Positions 1-7,697 of a DNA stretch of 18,033 bases are shown piece after piece (within the stretch, counting starts at the first letter, position 1; every line of letters begins with the position of its first letter). This stretch comes from DATGQT01 sp033720695 (GTDB lineage Bacteria > Bacteroidota > Rhodothermia > Rhodothermales > Rubricoccaceae): assembly GCA_033720695.1 (NCBI GenBank), contig JAWWCA010000051.1, positions 1-18,033 on the forward strand. Direction: 5' to 3'. The position numbers and the translations under genes are program-made. The notes below the pieces were generated by a model. That model was not told where the DNA came from and made no database searches. It worked only from the letters and a program-made list of their open reading frames with translations.

Positions 1-1
1 C

Positions 2-529
2 CTCTCGGGCGAGACGATTCCGCTGGCCGCCCGGATCGTCGCCCTGGCCGACGTCTTCGACGCGCTCACTTCCGAGCGGGTTTACAAGTCGGCCTACACC
101 CCGGCCGAGGCCCGCCGGCGGATTGTCGCCGACGCGGGCGCCCACTTCGACCTCGTCGTCGTGGACTCGGCGCCCACGCTGGCGGCGCCCGAGGCCCGGC
201 TCCTCGCGGCCAGCTGCGACGCCGTGATGCTGGTGGCCCGCCTCAACCAGTCGAGCATCCGGTCCCTGCGGCAGGCCGCTCGCACGCTCGAAGGGCCCGA
301 GGCCGACGGGGCTCGCCTCATTGGCGTCGCCGTCAACGGCCTGGAGCGGCCCCGCCGCCAGAGCGGCTACGGCCAGGGCTACGGCTACGGCTACGGCTAC
401 GGCCTCAGCGACGCGGACTTCAGCGCCTTCGGCGAGCACATCACGGGCGGCGACGGCGCGGCGGGCGAACCCCGCATGTCGCGCGCGAAGCGTCAGAACG
501 GATCGAACAACGGCGGGGAAACACCATGA
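2..529 (+). CDS. Chimeric partial protein: HD-GYP tail joined in frame to the C-terminal third of a BY-type tyrosine kinase
   Basis: The frame is open from the window edge, so the true start lies upstream; 175 residues are visible. Residues 1-50 read as the end of an HD-GYP cyclic-di-GMP phosphodiesterase domain, with IPLAARIVALADVFDALTSE followed by the usual GxHFD. From residue 50 the protein switches to a bacterial tyrosine kinase of the CpsD/Wzc cytoplasmic type: Walker B-like LVVVDSAP (51-58), the CDAVMLVAR strand, and a C-terminal tyrosine cluster (Y123, 127, 129, 131, 133), the usual autophosphorylation tail. Walker A and A' should precede Walker B but HD-GYP sequence occupies that place, so this product should not be an active kinase. 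BY-kinases normally control polysaccharide chain length and export, which fits the SLBB gene overlapping it by ATGA. It may be a real recombination product or an assembly chimera. Both family assignments are firm; the biological reality of the fusion is not. Confidence 0.8.
   Translation, partial: LSGETIPLAARIVALADVFDALTSERVYKSAYTPAEARRRIVADAGAHFDLVVVDSAPTLAAPEARLLAASCDAVMLVARLNQSSIRSLRQAARTLEGPEADGARLIGVAVNGLERPRRQSGYGQGYGYGYGYGLSDADFSAFGEHITGGDGAAGEPRMSRAKRQNGSNNGGETP
377..403 (+). repeat. In-frame GGCTAC hexanucleotide tandem repeat encoding Gly-Tyr units
   Basis: Four perfect GGCTAC copies occupy 377-400, followed by GGC. A further copy at 365-370 is separated from them by GGCCAG. The tract encodes the Gly-Tyr cluster at the kinase C-terminus. 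Slippage by whole units would change the number of tyrosines without breaking the frame. Confidence 0.85.
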
Positions 530-1083
530 CGAACGACGGGGCGAAGCAGCGGGGGCGCGTGCGGATGCATGGCGCCCCGCGACTCGGGTGGTGGTCGCTC
601 GGCATGATGGTGCTCCTGATGGCGGGGCCGCTCAGCGCGGTCGCACAGCCCACGGTCGGGCAGGGGGTGGCGGTGTACCGGTTCGCCGAGCCGGGCCAGC
701 CCGTCATCGCCGTCGATCTCTGGGGGACCGTCCGCAGCACGGGTCGCTTCTTCGTGCGCGAGGAGACCACCCTGGTCGACCTCCTCACGCTGGCCGGCGG
801 CCCCCTCCTTCAGGCCGAGACCGAGCAAGCGGTGCGGGAGGTGACGGTCGAGGTGTCGCGGATGCAGGGGTCGGCCCGCGCCGTCGTCTACGCGTCGGTC
901 CTGGAGGACCTCACGAGCGGGGTGGAGGCCGCTCCGCCGCCGCTCCTCGACGGCGATGTCGTGACGGTACGGACGAGTATAGACCAGACATTTTCGTGGA
1001 TCGACGCCATCAGCGTCGTCGCGGCGGTGGCCTCGGTCACCCTCGTCATCCTGCGCATCGCCGATCTCAGCGGCGGCATTTAG
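526..1083 (+). CDS. Small SLBB-domain polysaccharide export protein with C-terminal membrane helix
   Basis: A 185-residue protein whose ATG overlaps the previous stop as ATGA, which supports this start and translational coupling. Residues 19-40 form a signal-peptide-like hydrophobic segment ending AVA-Q. Residues about 61-92 match an SLBB repeat: a GTVRSTGRFFV-type strand, then TTLVDLLTLAGGP. LDGDVVTVRT (141-150) is the usual closing strand of such domains. Residues 158-179 form a second hydrophobic helix near the C-terminus. SLBB domains occur in Wza-type export proteins, where they bind glycan or form periplasmic rings. This protein is about half the length of Wza, with no separate Poly_export domain and no lipobox cysteine. 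It may therefore be a periplasmic adaptor anchored by its C-terminal helix and not the outer-membrane channel. It lies between the kinase remnant and the ABC transporter, fitting a role in export. The SLBB assignment is fairly sure; its exact role is inferred. Confidence 0.8.
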   Translation: MTNDGAKQRGRVRMHGAPRLGWWSLGMMVLLMAGPLSAVAQPTVGQGVAVYRFAEPGQPVIAVDLWGTVRSTGRFFVREETTLVDLLTLAGGPLLQAETEQAVREVTVEVSRMQGSARAVVYASVLEDLTSGVEAAPPPLLDGDVVTVRTSIDQTFSWIDAISVVAAVASVTLVILRIADLSGGI

Positions 1084-1097
1084 AGCGAGGGTGACAC

Positions 1098-2972
1098 GTG
1101 CGGGCGAGAAACGGGAAGAACGGGACAGTGCCACCCAACGGGGTGGCGAGCCTCGGCTTCGAGCTCGACCCGCGAGAGGCGAAGCGTGAGGGTCGCCGGC
1201 TGCTCCTCGAGCTCGTCCGGCGCGAGCGGTGGCCGATCTCGGTCGCCCTCGGGGCCGCCATCCTGGGGGCGGCGTTCGAGGGGCTCGGGCTCGGGCTCCT
1301 GATCCCGCTGCTCAAGAGCGTCGCGGATCCCGCGGCCGAGCCGATCCGGATCGGGGTCGGGTGGATCGACACGTGGGTGCTGGCGGCGGACAAGCCGCCG
1401 CTCTACCGGCTCTACCAGGTGTCCGGCCTCATCCTCCTCAGCATCGTGCTCCGGACGTCGCTCGCGTTCGCCGCGCGGACGGCGAGCATCACGGCCATCG
1501 AGCGGGGGCTGCACTACCTCCGCGTGGCGGTGTTCGACCGCCTGCTCGGGACGGCGCTCCCGTTCTACACCGGGACGCGCGGTGGCGTCCTCGTCAACGC
1601 GTTCACGACGGAGATCAACCGGATCCGCCTCCTGCTCCAGGCGAGCACCTCCTTCGTCACGCGCGGGTTCGTCCTCCTCGCCTACGTCGCGTTCATCGTG
1701 GCTGTCTCCTGGCAGCTCATGCTCATCGTGGGTCTGTTCATGGCCCTGATGGTCTGGGGCCTCAAGCCCATCGTGGAGCAGGCGCGCTCGCGCGGGCGGA
1801 TGATCGCGCGCGAGAACGGGGCCCTCGCCTCGGTCGTCTCGGAGTTCATCGGTGGGGTGCGGACCGTCTTCGCGTTCAACGGTGAGGACTACGAGCGGCG
1901 GCAGTTCCACACCGCGAGCCGGCGGGTGCGGAGCACGGCCATCCGGATGAACATCAAGGCGGCGACGGTCCGCCCGCTCGGCGAGGCCATCGCCTCGGTG
2001 GTGCTGATCGGCATCGTCGTGGTGAGCACGCAGGTGCTCGTGCTCAGCGGGGAGCTCTCAGTCGCGGCCTTCCTGGCGTTCCTCTTCGCGCTGTTCCGCC
2101 TGTTCCCCATCATCCACGAGCTCAACAACCAGCGCGGCGTCATGGCCGTGGGGACCGGCTCGTGGGAGCACATGGCTGCGCTGCTCTCGCCCAAGGGGAA
2201 GCCCGCCGTCGTCGAGGGCGACCGTGAGCCCGCCCCGCTCCGCGACGGCATCCGGTTCGAGGGCGTGACGTTCGCGTACGGCGACGACGAGCCGGTCCTG
2301 CGCAGCGTCGACCTCGAAATCCGGCGGGGGGACACGGTGGCCCTCGTCGGGGCCTCCGGGGCCGGGAAGAGCACGCTCGTGGACCTCATCCCCCGGTTCT
2401 ACGACCCCACCCATGGCCGCATCCTCTACGACGGCGTGGACCTCCGCGACTTCCGCCTCGGCCCGCTCCGCGACAAGATGGCCGTCGTGAGCCAGGACAC
2501 CTTCCTCTTCCACGACACCGTCACGGCCAACATCGCGTACGGCCTCGACGACATGCCGGAGGATCGGGTGCGCTGGGCGGCCGAACAGGCCAACGCGCTC
2601 GCCTTCATCGAGGATCTCCCCGAAGGGTTCGACACCGTCCTCGGCGACCGCGGCGTGCGCCTCTCCGGCGGGCAGCGCCAGCGGATCGCGATCGCGCGAG
2701 CGCTCCTCCGCGACCCCGAGATCCTCATCCTCGACGAGGCCACGAGCGCGCTCGACAGCATGGCCGAGCAGCAGGTGCAGCAGTCGCTCGAGCGGCTGAT
2801 GGAGGGTCGTACCGCGATCGTCATCGCCCACCGGCTCTCGACGGTCGAGTCGGCCGATCTCGTGGTGGTCCTCGAGGCCGGTCGCGTGGTGGAGGAGGGG
2901 CCCTACGAGGCGCTCGTGGCGCAGCAGGGGAAGCTGTGGGAGTTCCACGTCCTCCAGAACCAGATCGCCTGA
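1098..2972 (+). CDS. ABC transporter, fused permease and ATPase (MsbA/lipid-linked glycan exporter type)
   Basis: A 624-residue half-transporter of the type that exports lipids or lipid-linked oligosaccharides across the inner membrane. Residues about 50-330 form the six-helix membrane domain. The nucleotide-binding domain follows with Walker A GASGAGKST (418-426, K424), signature LSGGQ (522-526), Walker B ILILDE (542-547) and the switch histidine H578 in AHRLSTV. All ATPase residues are intact. The GTG start follows a plausible ribosome site (GAGGGTG, about 7 bases upstream); GTG codons at 1132 and 1143 are alternatives giving a slightly shorter cytoplasmic N-terminus. The gene sits 14 bases after the SLBB gene and just before the sulfotransferase run. 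No Wzx-type flippase is present in the window, so this protein is the obvious candidate for moving the lipid-linked glycan. The family is certain; the substrate is inferred from context. Confidence 0.93.
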   Translation: MRARNGKNGTVPPNGVASLGFELDPREAKREGRRLLLELVRRERWPISVALGAAILGAAFEGLGLGLLIPLLKSVADPAAEPIRIGVGWIDTWVLAADKPPLYRLYQVSGLILLSIVLRTSLAFAARTASITAIERGLHYLRVAVFDRLLGTALPFYTGTRGGVLVNAFTTEINRIRLLLQASTSFVTRGFVLLAYVAFIVAVSWQLMLIVGLFMALMVWGLKPIVEQARSRGRMIARENGALASVVSEFIGGVRTVFAFNGEDYERRQFHTASRRVRSTAIRMNIKAATVRPLGEAIASVVLIGIVVVSTQVLVLSGELSVAAFLAFLFALFRLFPIIHELNNQRGVMAVGTGSWEHMAALLSPKGKPAVVEGDREPAPLRDGIRFEGVTFAYGDDEPVLRSVDLEIRRGDTVALVGASGAGKSTLVDLIPRFYDPTHGRILYDGVDLRDFRLGPLRDKMAVVSQDTFLFHDTVTANIAYGLDDMPEDRVRWAAEQANALAFIEDLPEGFDTVLGDRGVRLSGGQRQRIAIARALLRDPEILILDEATSALDSMAEQQVQQSLERLMEGRTAIVIAHRLSTVESADLVVVLEAGRVVEEGPYEALVAQQGKLWEFHVLQNQIA

Positions 2973-3020
2973 GCCGCCTCCCGGCGGCCGTCCCGTCTGG
3001 GGCGGGGCCCGTGCCACCCC

Positions 3021-3899
3021 ATGACGCCTCCTGTCCCTCCCGACGCGTACGACGTGCTCCTCTTCGAGCACATCCCGAAGACCGCGGGCAGCACGTTCCG
3101 GCGGGTGCTGTGGCAGCAGTACGGCAGCGCCCACGAGGTGCACACGAGCATGAACGACCCGGAGCCGCGGACGGAGCAGATCCGGGCGGCAATCCGGGCA
3201 GGCCGCCCCCTCCGAGCCCTCACCTCTCACGTCGGGTACGGGCTCCACGAGCGGCTCCCGGACCACCTCCGGTTCGCCCACGTCACGATCCTCCGCGACC
3301 CCGTCGACCGGGCCGTCTCGCACTACTACTACGCGCGGAGCCGCGGGAACGTCGGGGAGGACACGACGCTCCTCGACTTCTGCCGTCCGGGGCTGTCCAG
3401 GCCGAACGCCCTGCGCGCGTGGAACACCCAGACGGCCTACCTCAGCGGGCTCCGCCTGCGCCAGCTCCACGGCCACCCCTTCGACCCCACCGAGTACGAC
3501 GAGGCACTGCTGGACCAGGCGAAGGCGAACCTCGACCGGTTCGCCGCCGTCGGCCTCCTGGAGCGCTTCGACGAGAGCCTGCTCCTGCTCGGGCGGACGT
3601 TCGGGTGGCCGCTCGTGACGCTCCGGTCGCTCCCCAGGAACGTCGGCCGCCGGCCGCCGCGCGCGGCGCTCTCAGACGAGGAGCGCGAGGCGCTGGAGGC
3701 GGCCAACCGGCTCGACCGCGCGCTCTACCGCTACGCCACGGAGCGGTTCGAGGCCCTGCTCGAAGAGCGCGTGCCGGACGCACCGGAGCGGCTCCGGTCG
3801 CTCTCGCGCCTGAACCAGGCCTACCGCTCGATGGCCCCGGCGGTGAAGGGGCTCGAAGCCGTCAAACGAACCGTCCGCCGGGTCCTCCGCGCCCGCTAG
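3021..3899 (+). CDS. Sulfotransferase, carbohydrate type (Sulfotransfer_2-like), copy 1
   Basis: A 292-residue soluble enzyme expected to transfer sulfate from PAPS to a sugar hydroxyl in the cytoplasm. The PAPS 5'-phosphosulfate loop is HIPKTAGSTF (17-26, K20). The 3'-phosphate site is LRDPVDRAVSHYY (R92, S100). A histidine in TSHVGYGLHERL (H70) sits where the catalytic base lies in the heparan 2-O- and chondroitin-type sulfotransferases. Length is normal for the family. The best relative in the window is the gene at 4912: both share GYGLHERLP, the NxQTAxL stretch, ERFDE followed by LLLL and FGW, and RANRLD/AANRLD near the end. The gene begins 48 bases after the ABC transporter with no strong ribosome site visible. 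Sulfotransferase identity is firm; acceptor sugar and position are unknown. Confidence 0.92.
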   Translation: MTPPVPPDAYDVLLFEHIPKTAGSTFRRVLWQQYGSAHEVHTSMNDPEPRTEQIRAAIRAGRPLRALTSHVGYGLHERLPDHLRFAHVTILRDPVDRAVSHYYYARSRGNVGEDTTLLDFCRPGLSRPNALRAWNTQTAYLSGLRLRQLHGHPFDPTEYDEALLDQAKANLDRFAAVGLLERFDESLLLLGRTFGWPLVTLRSLPRNVGRRPPRAALSDEEREALEAANRLDRALYRYATERFEALLEERVPDAPERLRSLSRLNQAYRSMAPAVKGLEAVKRTVRRVLRAR

Positions 3900-3917
3900 C
3901 GCCGCGCCCCTAGCCCC

Positions 3918-4919
3918 ATGCCCCTCCCGGACTTCCTCATCGTCGGCGCGCCGAAGTGCGGCACCACGGCGCTCCACACGTTCCTCAAGGAGCACCCCGA
4001 CCTCTACCTCGCCCGCAAGGAGTTCCACCACTTCGGGACGGACCTCCGGCCCGAGGGCTACGCCGGCAAGCACCACGACGCCGCGCACTACGAGGGGCTC
4101 TTCGACGGCGCGGCGCCGGGGCAGCGCCGTGGCGAGTCCTCGGTGTGGTACCTCTCCTCTCAGATGGCGGCCGAGGAGATCCACGCGCGCAACCCGGAGG
4201 CGCGCATCGTCATCCTCCTCCGGAACCCGGTGGACATGATGTACTCGCTCTACAACATGTTCATCTGGGTCCGCGACCTCACGCCGAACGGGGTGATCGA
4301 CCGCGAGACCGGCCGCGTCCTCTCCTTCGAGGAGGCGCTCGACACGCAGGAGGAGCGGAAGGCGCAGCTCGCCCGCGAGGGCGACGCCCTCGCGGAGGCC
4401 GGGCGCCGGGTCCTCCGCCTCTTCCACACCGACGCCGCCATGTTCAGCGAGCAGGTGGCGCGCTACCTCGACGTGTTCCCGAGAGACCAGGTCCACGTCG
4501 TCGTCCACGACGACTTCGTCGCCGACGCCGACGGCACCTACCGGGGCGTCCTCCGGTTCCTCGGCGTCGCGGAGGACTTCCAGCCGATCTTCCGCCGGGT
4601 CAACGCCAGCCGAAGCTTCAAGAGCGTCTGGCTGCATCGGCTCATGAACAACCACGACGCGCTCCCGCTGCTGCGGAAGGCCTTGCGGGCGGCGGTACCC
4701 CGCGCGCTCCGGAAGAAGGTGTTCGGTCTGCTCGGCCGCGCGAACGTGCAGACGCGGCCGCAGGAGCCGATGCGCGAGGCTACGCGCCGCCGCCTCGAAG
4801 CCCACTTCCGGGACGACGTCGAGGCCCTCGGGGCGCTCCTCGACCGAGACCTCGCGGCCCTCTGGCTCTCCTCGGCCTCGCAGGCTGCGCCCCAAGCCAC
4901 ACCGCAGGCCCATGGCTGA
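3918..4919 (+). CDS. Sulfotransferase, Sulfotransfer_1/3 type
   Basis: A 333-residue PAPS-dependent sulfotransferase of the heparan N/3-O-like superfamily branch. It starts FLIVGAPKCGTTAL, with the phosphosulfate loop lysine K13, then KEFHHFGTD (34-42), the usual KExHFF-like acceptor-site segment. The 3'-phosphate site is VILLRNPVDMMYSLYN (R102, S110). A C-terminal helical region ends with an R/E-rich stretch and DRDLAALW, typical of bacterial members. It shares LFDGAAPGQR with the sulfotransferase at 6705, and the DNA there is identical over 29 bases, indicating relatedness. Its stop overlaps the ATG of the next gene by 8 bases, so the two are probably translated together. The insertion at about residues 118-160, rich in charged residues, is longer than in the gene at 5790 and may shape acceptor choice (inference). 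Confidence 0.92.
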   Translation: MPLPDFLIVGAPKCGTTALHTFLKEHPDLYLARKEFHHFGTDLRPEGYAGKHHDAAHYEGLFDGAAPGQRRGESSVWYLSSQMAAEEIHARNPEARIVILLRNPVDMMYSLYNMFIWVRDLTPNGVIDRETGRVLSFEEALDTQEERKAQLAREGDALAEAGRRVLRLFHTDAAMFSEQVARYLDVFPRDQVHVVVHDDFVADADGTYRGVLRFLGVAEDFQPIFRRVNASRSFKSVWLHRLMNNHDALPLLRKALRAAVPRALRKKVFGLLGRANVQTRPQEPMREATRRRLEAHFRDDVEALGALLDRDLAALWLSSASQAAPQATPQAHG

Positions 4920-5793
4920 CGTCGTCCTCTTCGACCACATCGGCAAGACGGCCGGCAGCACGATCCACCGCGTGCTGTGGCGCGTCTACGGGCGCAAGCG
5001 CGTGTTCATGTCCACGATCGTGGGGACGCACCAGGAGCGGATCGCAACGCTCCGCGACGGTCTCGACACCCCCCGTCCGTCCGTCGCCACCGTCATCGCG
5101 CACACCGGCTATGGGCTCCACGAGCGGCTCCCGCCGCAGCACCGGTACCGCCTCTTCACCCTGCTCCGCGACCCCGTCCAGCGGACGATCTCGAACTACC
5201 ACTTCGAGATCCAGCGCGGGCGGCTCTCGGCGTCGGTGTCGCTGACGGACTGGCTCGACCAGGACCTCAGCCGCGCCTACAACGTGCAGACCGCCTTCCT
5301 CGGCGGCCTCGCCCTCCAGCAGCACCTCGACGGGCGCGCGCTCCGGAAGGAGGACTTCACCGACGACCTCCTCGAACGGGCCAAGGCCGCCCTGCGCGCC
5401 CACGAGGTCGTCGGGCTGACGGAGCGGTTCGACGAGGGCCTCCTCCTGCTCAGCGACGCGTTCGGGTGGTCGAGCCGGGAGACGTGCTATGTTCGCGCCA
5501 ACCGGGGGAAGCGCCGCGCGCGCCGCGCGTCACCCACGCCGGAGGAGATCGAGGCGGTGCGCCGGGCGAACCGCCTCGATGCCGCGCTCTACGACCACGG
5601 CCGCACCCTCTTCGAGACGCAGCTCGCGGCGCGGATCCCCGACGTCGAGGACCGGCTCCGGGACCTCCGGCAGCGCAACCGGATCTACGCCCTCTCCGTG
5701 CCGAACCTGCGACGCCGGCTGCGCCGCCGCGCCGGCCGCGCCGCGCGGGCGCTCGGTCTGCGCCCCGGCGCCTTGTCCCCCCCGAAGCCATGA
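4912..5793 (+). CDS. Sulfotransferase, carbohydrate type (Sulfotransfer_2-like), copy 2
   Basis: A 293-residue paralogue of the gene at 3021. The PAPS loop is HIGKTAGST (9-17, K12), with Gly in place of the usual Pro. The likely catalytic histidine lies in IAHTGYGLHERLP (H64), and the 3'-phosphate site is LLRDPVQRTISNYH (R86, S94). It keeps the family pattern NVQTAFLGGL, LTERFDEGLLLL, FGW and RANRLDAALYD. The C-terminus is strongly basic (RRRLRRRAGRAARALG), perhaps a membrane-surface or partner contact (inference). The ATG at 4912 overlaps the previous stop by 8 bases, and its own stop overlaps the next start as ATGA, so it sits within a coupled set. The divergence from copy 1 suggests a different position or sugar, but this cannot be read from sequence alone. 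Confidence 0.92.
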   Translation: MADVVLFDHIGKTAGSTIHRVLWRVYGRKRVFMSTIVGTHQERIATLRDGLDTPRPSVATVIAHTGYGLHERLPPQHRYRLFTLLRDPVQRTISNYHFEIQRGRLSASVSLTDWLDQDLSRAYNVQTAFLGGLALQQHLDGRALRKEDFTDDLLERAKAALRAHEVVGLTERFDEGLLLLSDAFGWSSRETCYVRANRGKRRARRASPTPEEIEAVRRANRLDAALYDHGRTLFETQLAARIPDVEDRLRDLRQRNRIYALSVPNLRRRLRRRAGRAARALGLRPGALSPPKP

Positions 5794-6701
5794 GCGTACG
5801 CCCCGCCCCGTCTTCCCCTACGGCGTCCGAGACCGCGCCGCGCCCCACGTTCCTCGTCGTGGGCGTCGCGAAGGCCGGCACGACAGCGCTCTACCACTAC
5901 CTCGGCGAGCACCCCGAGGTGTACGTCTCGCCGAAGAAGGAGCCCGGCTTCTTCGTCCCTGACTACGGCGTCGAGCGGTGGGAGGACTACCTCGCCCTCT
6001 TCGCCGAGGCCGGCGACGCGAAGGCCATCGGCGAGGCCACGCCGCGGTACTTCCACAACGCCGAGGCGCCGGCCAAGATCGCCGAGGCGCTCCCCGGCGT
6101 CCGGATCGTCGTGCTCCTGCGCCAGCCCGTCGACCGCGCGCGCTCGCACTACGTGATGCTCACCAACAACGGCGCCACGCTCCAGCCCGAGCCGTTCGCG
6201 TCGTTCTTCCGGCGGCACCTCCCCGAGGCCGCGCGCTGGCACGAGGGCAGCCTCGGCATGCGGAGCCTCGCGCTGAGCTTCTACGCGGACTCCCTCGAGC
6301 GCTGGCTCGATACCTTCGGACCCGACCGCGTGGCGGTCTACCTCGACGAGGACCTCCGCCGGGCGCCGGAACAGACGATGGCCGACCTCTACGCCTTCCT
6401 CGGCGTGGACCCGGCGTTCTGCCCCGACCTCTCGAAGCGGTACAACGTGGGCCGGCAGCTGCCCCGGAGCGGAGCCATCCAGCGCCTTATCTTCAAAGGC
6501 TCCCCGCTGAAGCGCCTGGCCCGCCGCCTGCTCCCCGAGCCGCTGCGCCGACGCGGCGTCAGCGCCGTGCTCCAGCTCAACCAGAGCCGCCAGGCCCCGC
6601 TCACGCCCGAGGAGCGACGCGCCTTCACGGAGGTCTACCGCAGTGACCTCCAGCGCGTGGAGCGCCTCATCGGGCGGGACCTCTCGGACTGGTACGACTG
6701 A
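5790..6701 (+). CDS. Sulfotransferase, Sulfotransfer_1/3 type
   Basis: A 303-residue PAPS-dependent sulfotransferase. The open frame extends far upstream inside the preceding gene, but the ATG at 5790, overlapping that gene's stop as ATGA, gives the normal N-terminus. A short Pro/Ser-rich leader precedes TFLVVGVAKAGTTALYHYL with the phosphosulfate loop lysine K28. SPKKEPGFF (47-55) is the conserved KExxFF segment. The 3'-phosphate site is VVLLRQPVDRARSHY (R111, S119). LAFLGV-like and YNVGRQLPRSG segments and the closing DLSDWYD are typical of bacterial heparan-type sulfotransferases. Length is normal. It is separated by 3 bases from the next sulfotransferase. Acceptor unknown. Confidence 0.92.
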   Translation: MSVRPAPSSPTASETAPRPTFLVVGVAKAGTTALYHYLGEHPEVYVSPKKEPGFFVPDYGVERWEDYLALFAEAGDAKAIGEATPRYFHNAEAPAKIAEALPGVRIVVLLRQPVDRARSHYVMLTNNGATLQPEPFASFFRRHLPEAARWHEGSLGMRSLALSFYADSLERWLDTFGPDRVAVYLDEDLRRAPEQTMADLYAFLGVDPAFCPDLSKRYNVGRQLPRSGAIQRLIFKGSPLKRLARRLLPEPLRRRGVSAVLQLNQSRQAPLTPEERRAFTEVYRSDLQRVERLIGRDLSDWYD

Positions 6702-6704
6702 CCC

Positions 6705-7697
6705 ATGCCTCGCCCCTCCTTCTTCATCGCGGGCCACTCCAAGAGCGGCACCACGGCGCTGGCCCGGTTCCTCGGGCAGCACCCGGCACTCTTCCTGTGC
6801 AGCCCCAAAGAGCCGAACTACTTCTGCCCGTCGTTCTGGCGCGTCAAGCCCACGGACCGCCGCACCGAGGGGGCGCCGCGGAGCGCCTTCGAGGGGTGGA
6901 CGGAGGCCGAGTACCTCGCCCTCTTCGACGGCGCGGCGCCGGGGCAGCGGTGCGGCGAGGCGAGCGCGGCCTACCTCTACTCCGACGAGGCGGCCGAGCG
7001 GATCCACGCGTTCGACCCCGAGGCGCGGATCATCATGATCTTCCGCGAGCCGGTCAGCTTCCTCCGCTCCTACCACCTCCAGCTCCTCAAGAACGCGGCG
7101 GCCGAGGGGGAGACCGTACGCGACCTCGGCGAGGCGATCCGCCTGGAGCCGGCGCGGCGGCGAGGGGAGCACCTCCCCGAGGGGTGCCGCCTCCCCGAGT
7201 TCCTCTACTACACCACCGACCGGCTGGCTTACGACGTCCACTACGACCGCTTCGCCGCCGTCTTCCCCGAGGAGCAGATCCTCGCCCTCCTCTACGACGA
7301 TTTCCGGAGCGACAACGCCGGCACCGTGCGCCGCGTGTTCTCGTTCCTGGGGGTGGATCCGGCGTTCGAGCCCGCGTTCGGCGAGCACAACATGGGGGGG
7401 CGGTCCCTCCGGTCGCGGCGGGCGCAGGCGTGGATGCACCAGCTCACGATGGGTCGCGGTCCGCTGGGTCGGGTGAAGCCGCTCGTGAAGGCGCTCGTGC
7501 CTCCGGCGCTCCGGCGGCGTGCCACCCGCGCCGGCTACGAGCGGTTCGTGTACGACGAGGCGCCCCCGGTGGACCCCGCCGTGGCCGCGCACATCCGCGC
7601 GGCGGCGCGGCCCCACGTGGAGGCGCTGGGCGAGCGGCTCGGGCGCGACCTCATCGCGGAGTGGGGCTACGCGTCGGTCTCCGAGGCGGCCGTATGA
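6705..7697 (+). CDS. Sulfotransferase, Sulfotransfer_1/3 type
   Basis: A 330-residue PAPS-dependent sulfotransferase. FFIAGHSKSGTTAL carries the phosphosulfate loop (K13). CSPKEPNYF (32-40) is the acceptor-side KEPxxF motif, and IIMIFREPVSFLRSYHLQ holds R114 and S122 for the 3'-phosphate. It closes with RDLIAEWGY, matching the end of its neighbours. It shares with the gene at 3918 the LFDGAAPGQR segment, including an exact 29-base DNA match (6921-6949 and 4098-4126), which suggests duplication or conversion. Start: ATG three bases after the previous stop. Its stop overlaps the next ATG as ATGA. This is the fifth sulfotransferase in a row. Sugar position and acceptor cannot be told from sequence. 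Confidence 0.92.
   Translation: MPRPSFFIAGHSKSGTTALARFLGQHPALFLCSPKEPNYFCPSFWRVKPTDRRTEGAPRSAFEGWTEAEYLALFDGAAPGQRCGEASAAYLYSDEAAERIHAFDPEARIIMIFREPVSFLRSYHLQLLKNAAAEGETVRDLGEAIRLEPARRRGEHLPEGCRLPEFLYYTTDRLAYDVHYDRFAAVFPEEQILALLYDDFRSDNAGTVRRVFSFLGVDPAFEPAFGEHNMGGRSLRSRRAQAWMHQLTMGRGPLGRVKPLVKALVPPALRRRATRAGYERFVYDEAPPVDPAVAAHIRAAARPHVEALGERLGRDLIAEWGYASVSEAAV

Noticed and set aside
365..403. Short tandem repeat as a CRISPR or mobile-element end
   Set aside because: The repeat is a coding hexamer without spacers and lies within the tyrosine tail of the kinase.
4977..5789. Upstream extension of the sulfotransferase frame that starts at 5790
   Set aside because: The extension lies inside the previous sulfotransferase gene in another frame and reads as low-complexity; the ATGA overlap at 5790 gives the normal family N-terminus.
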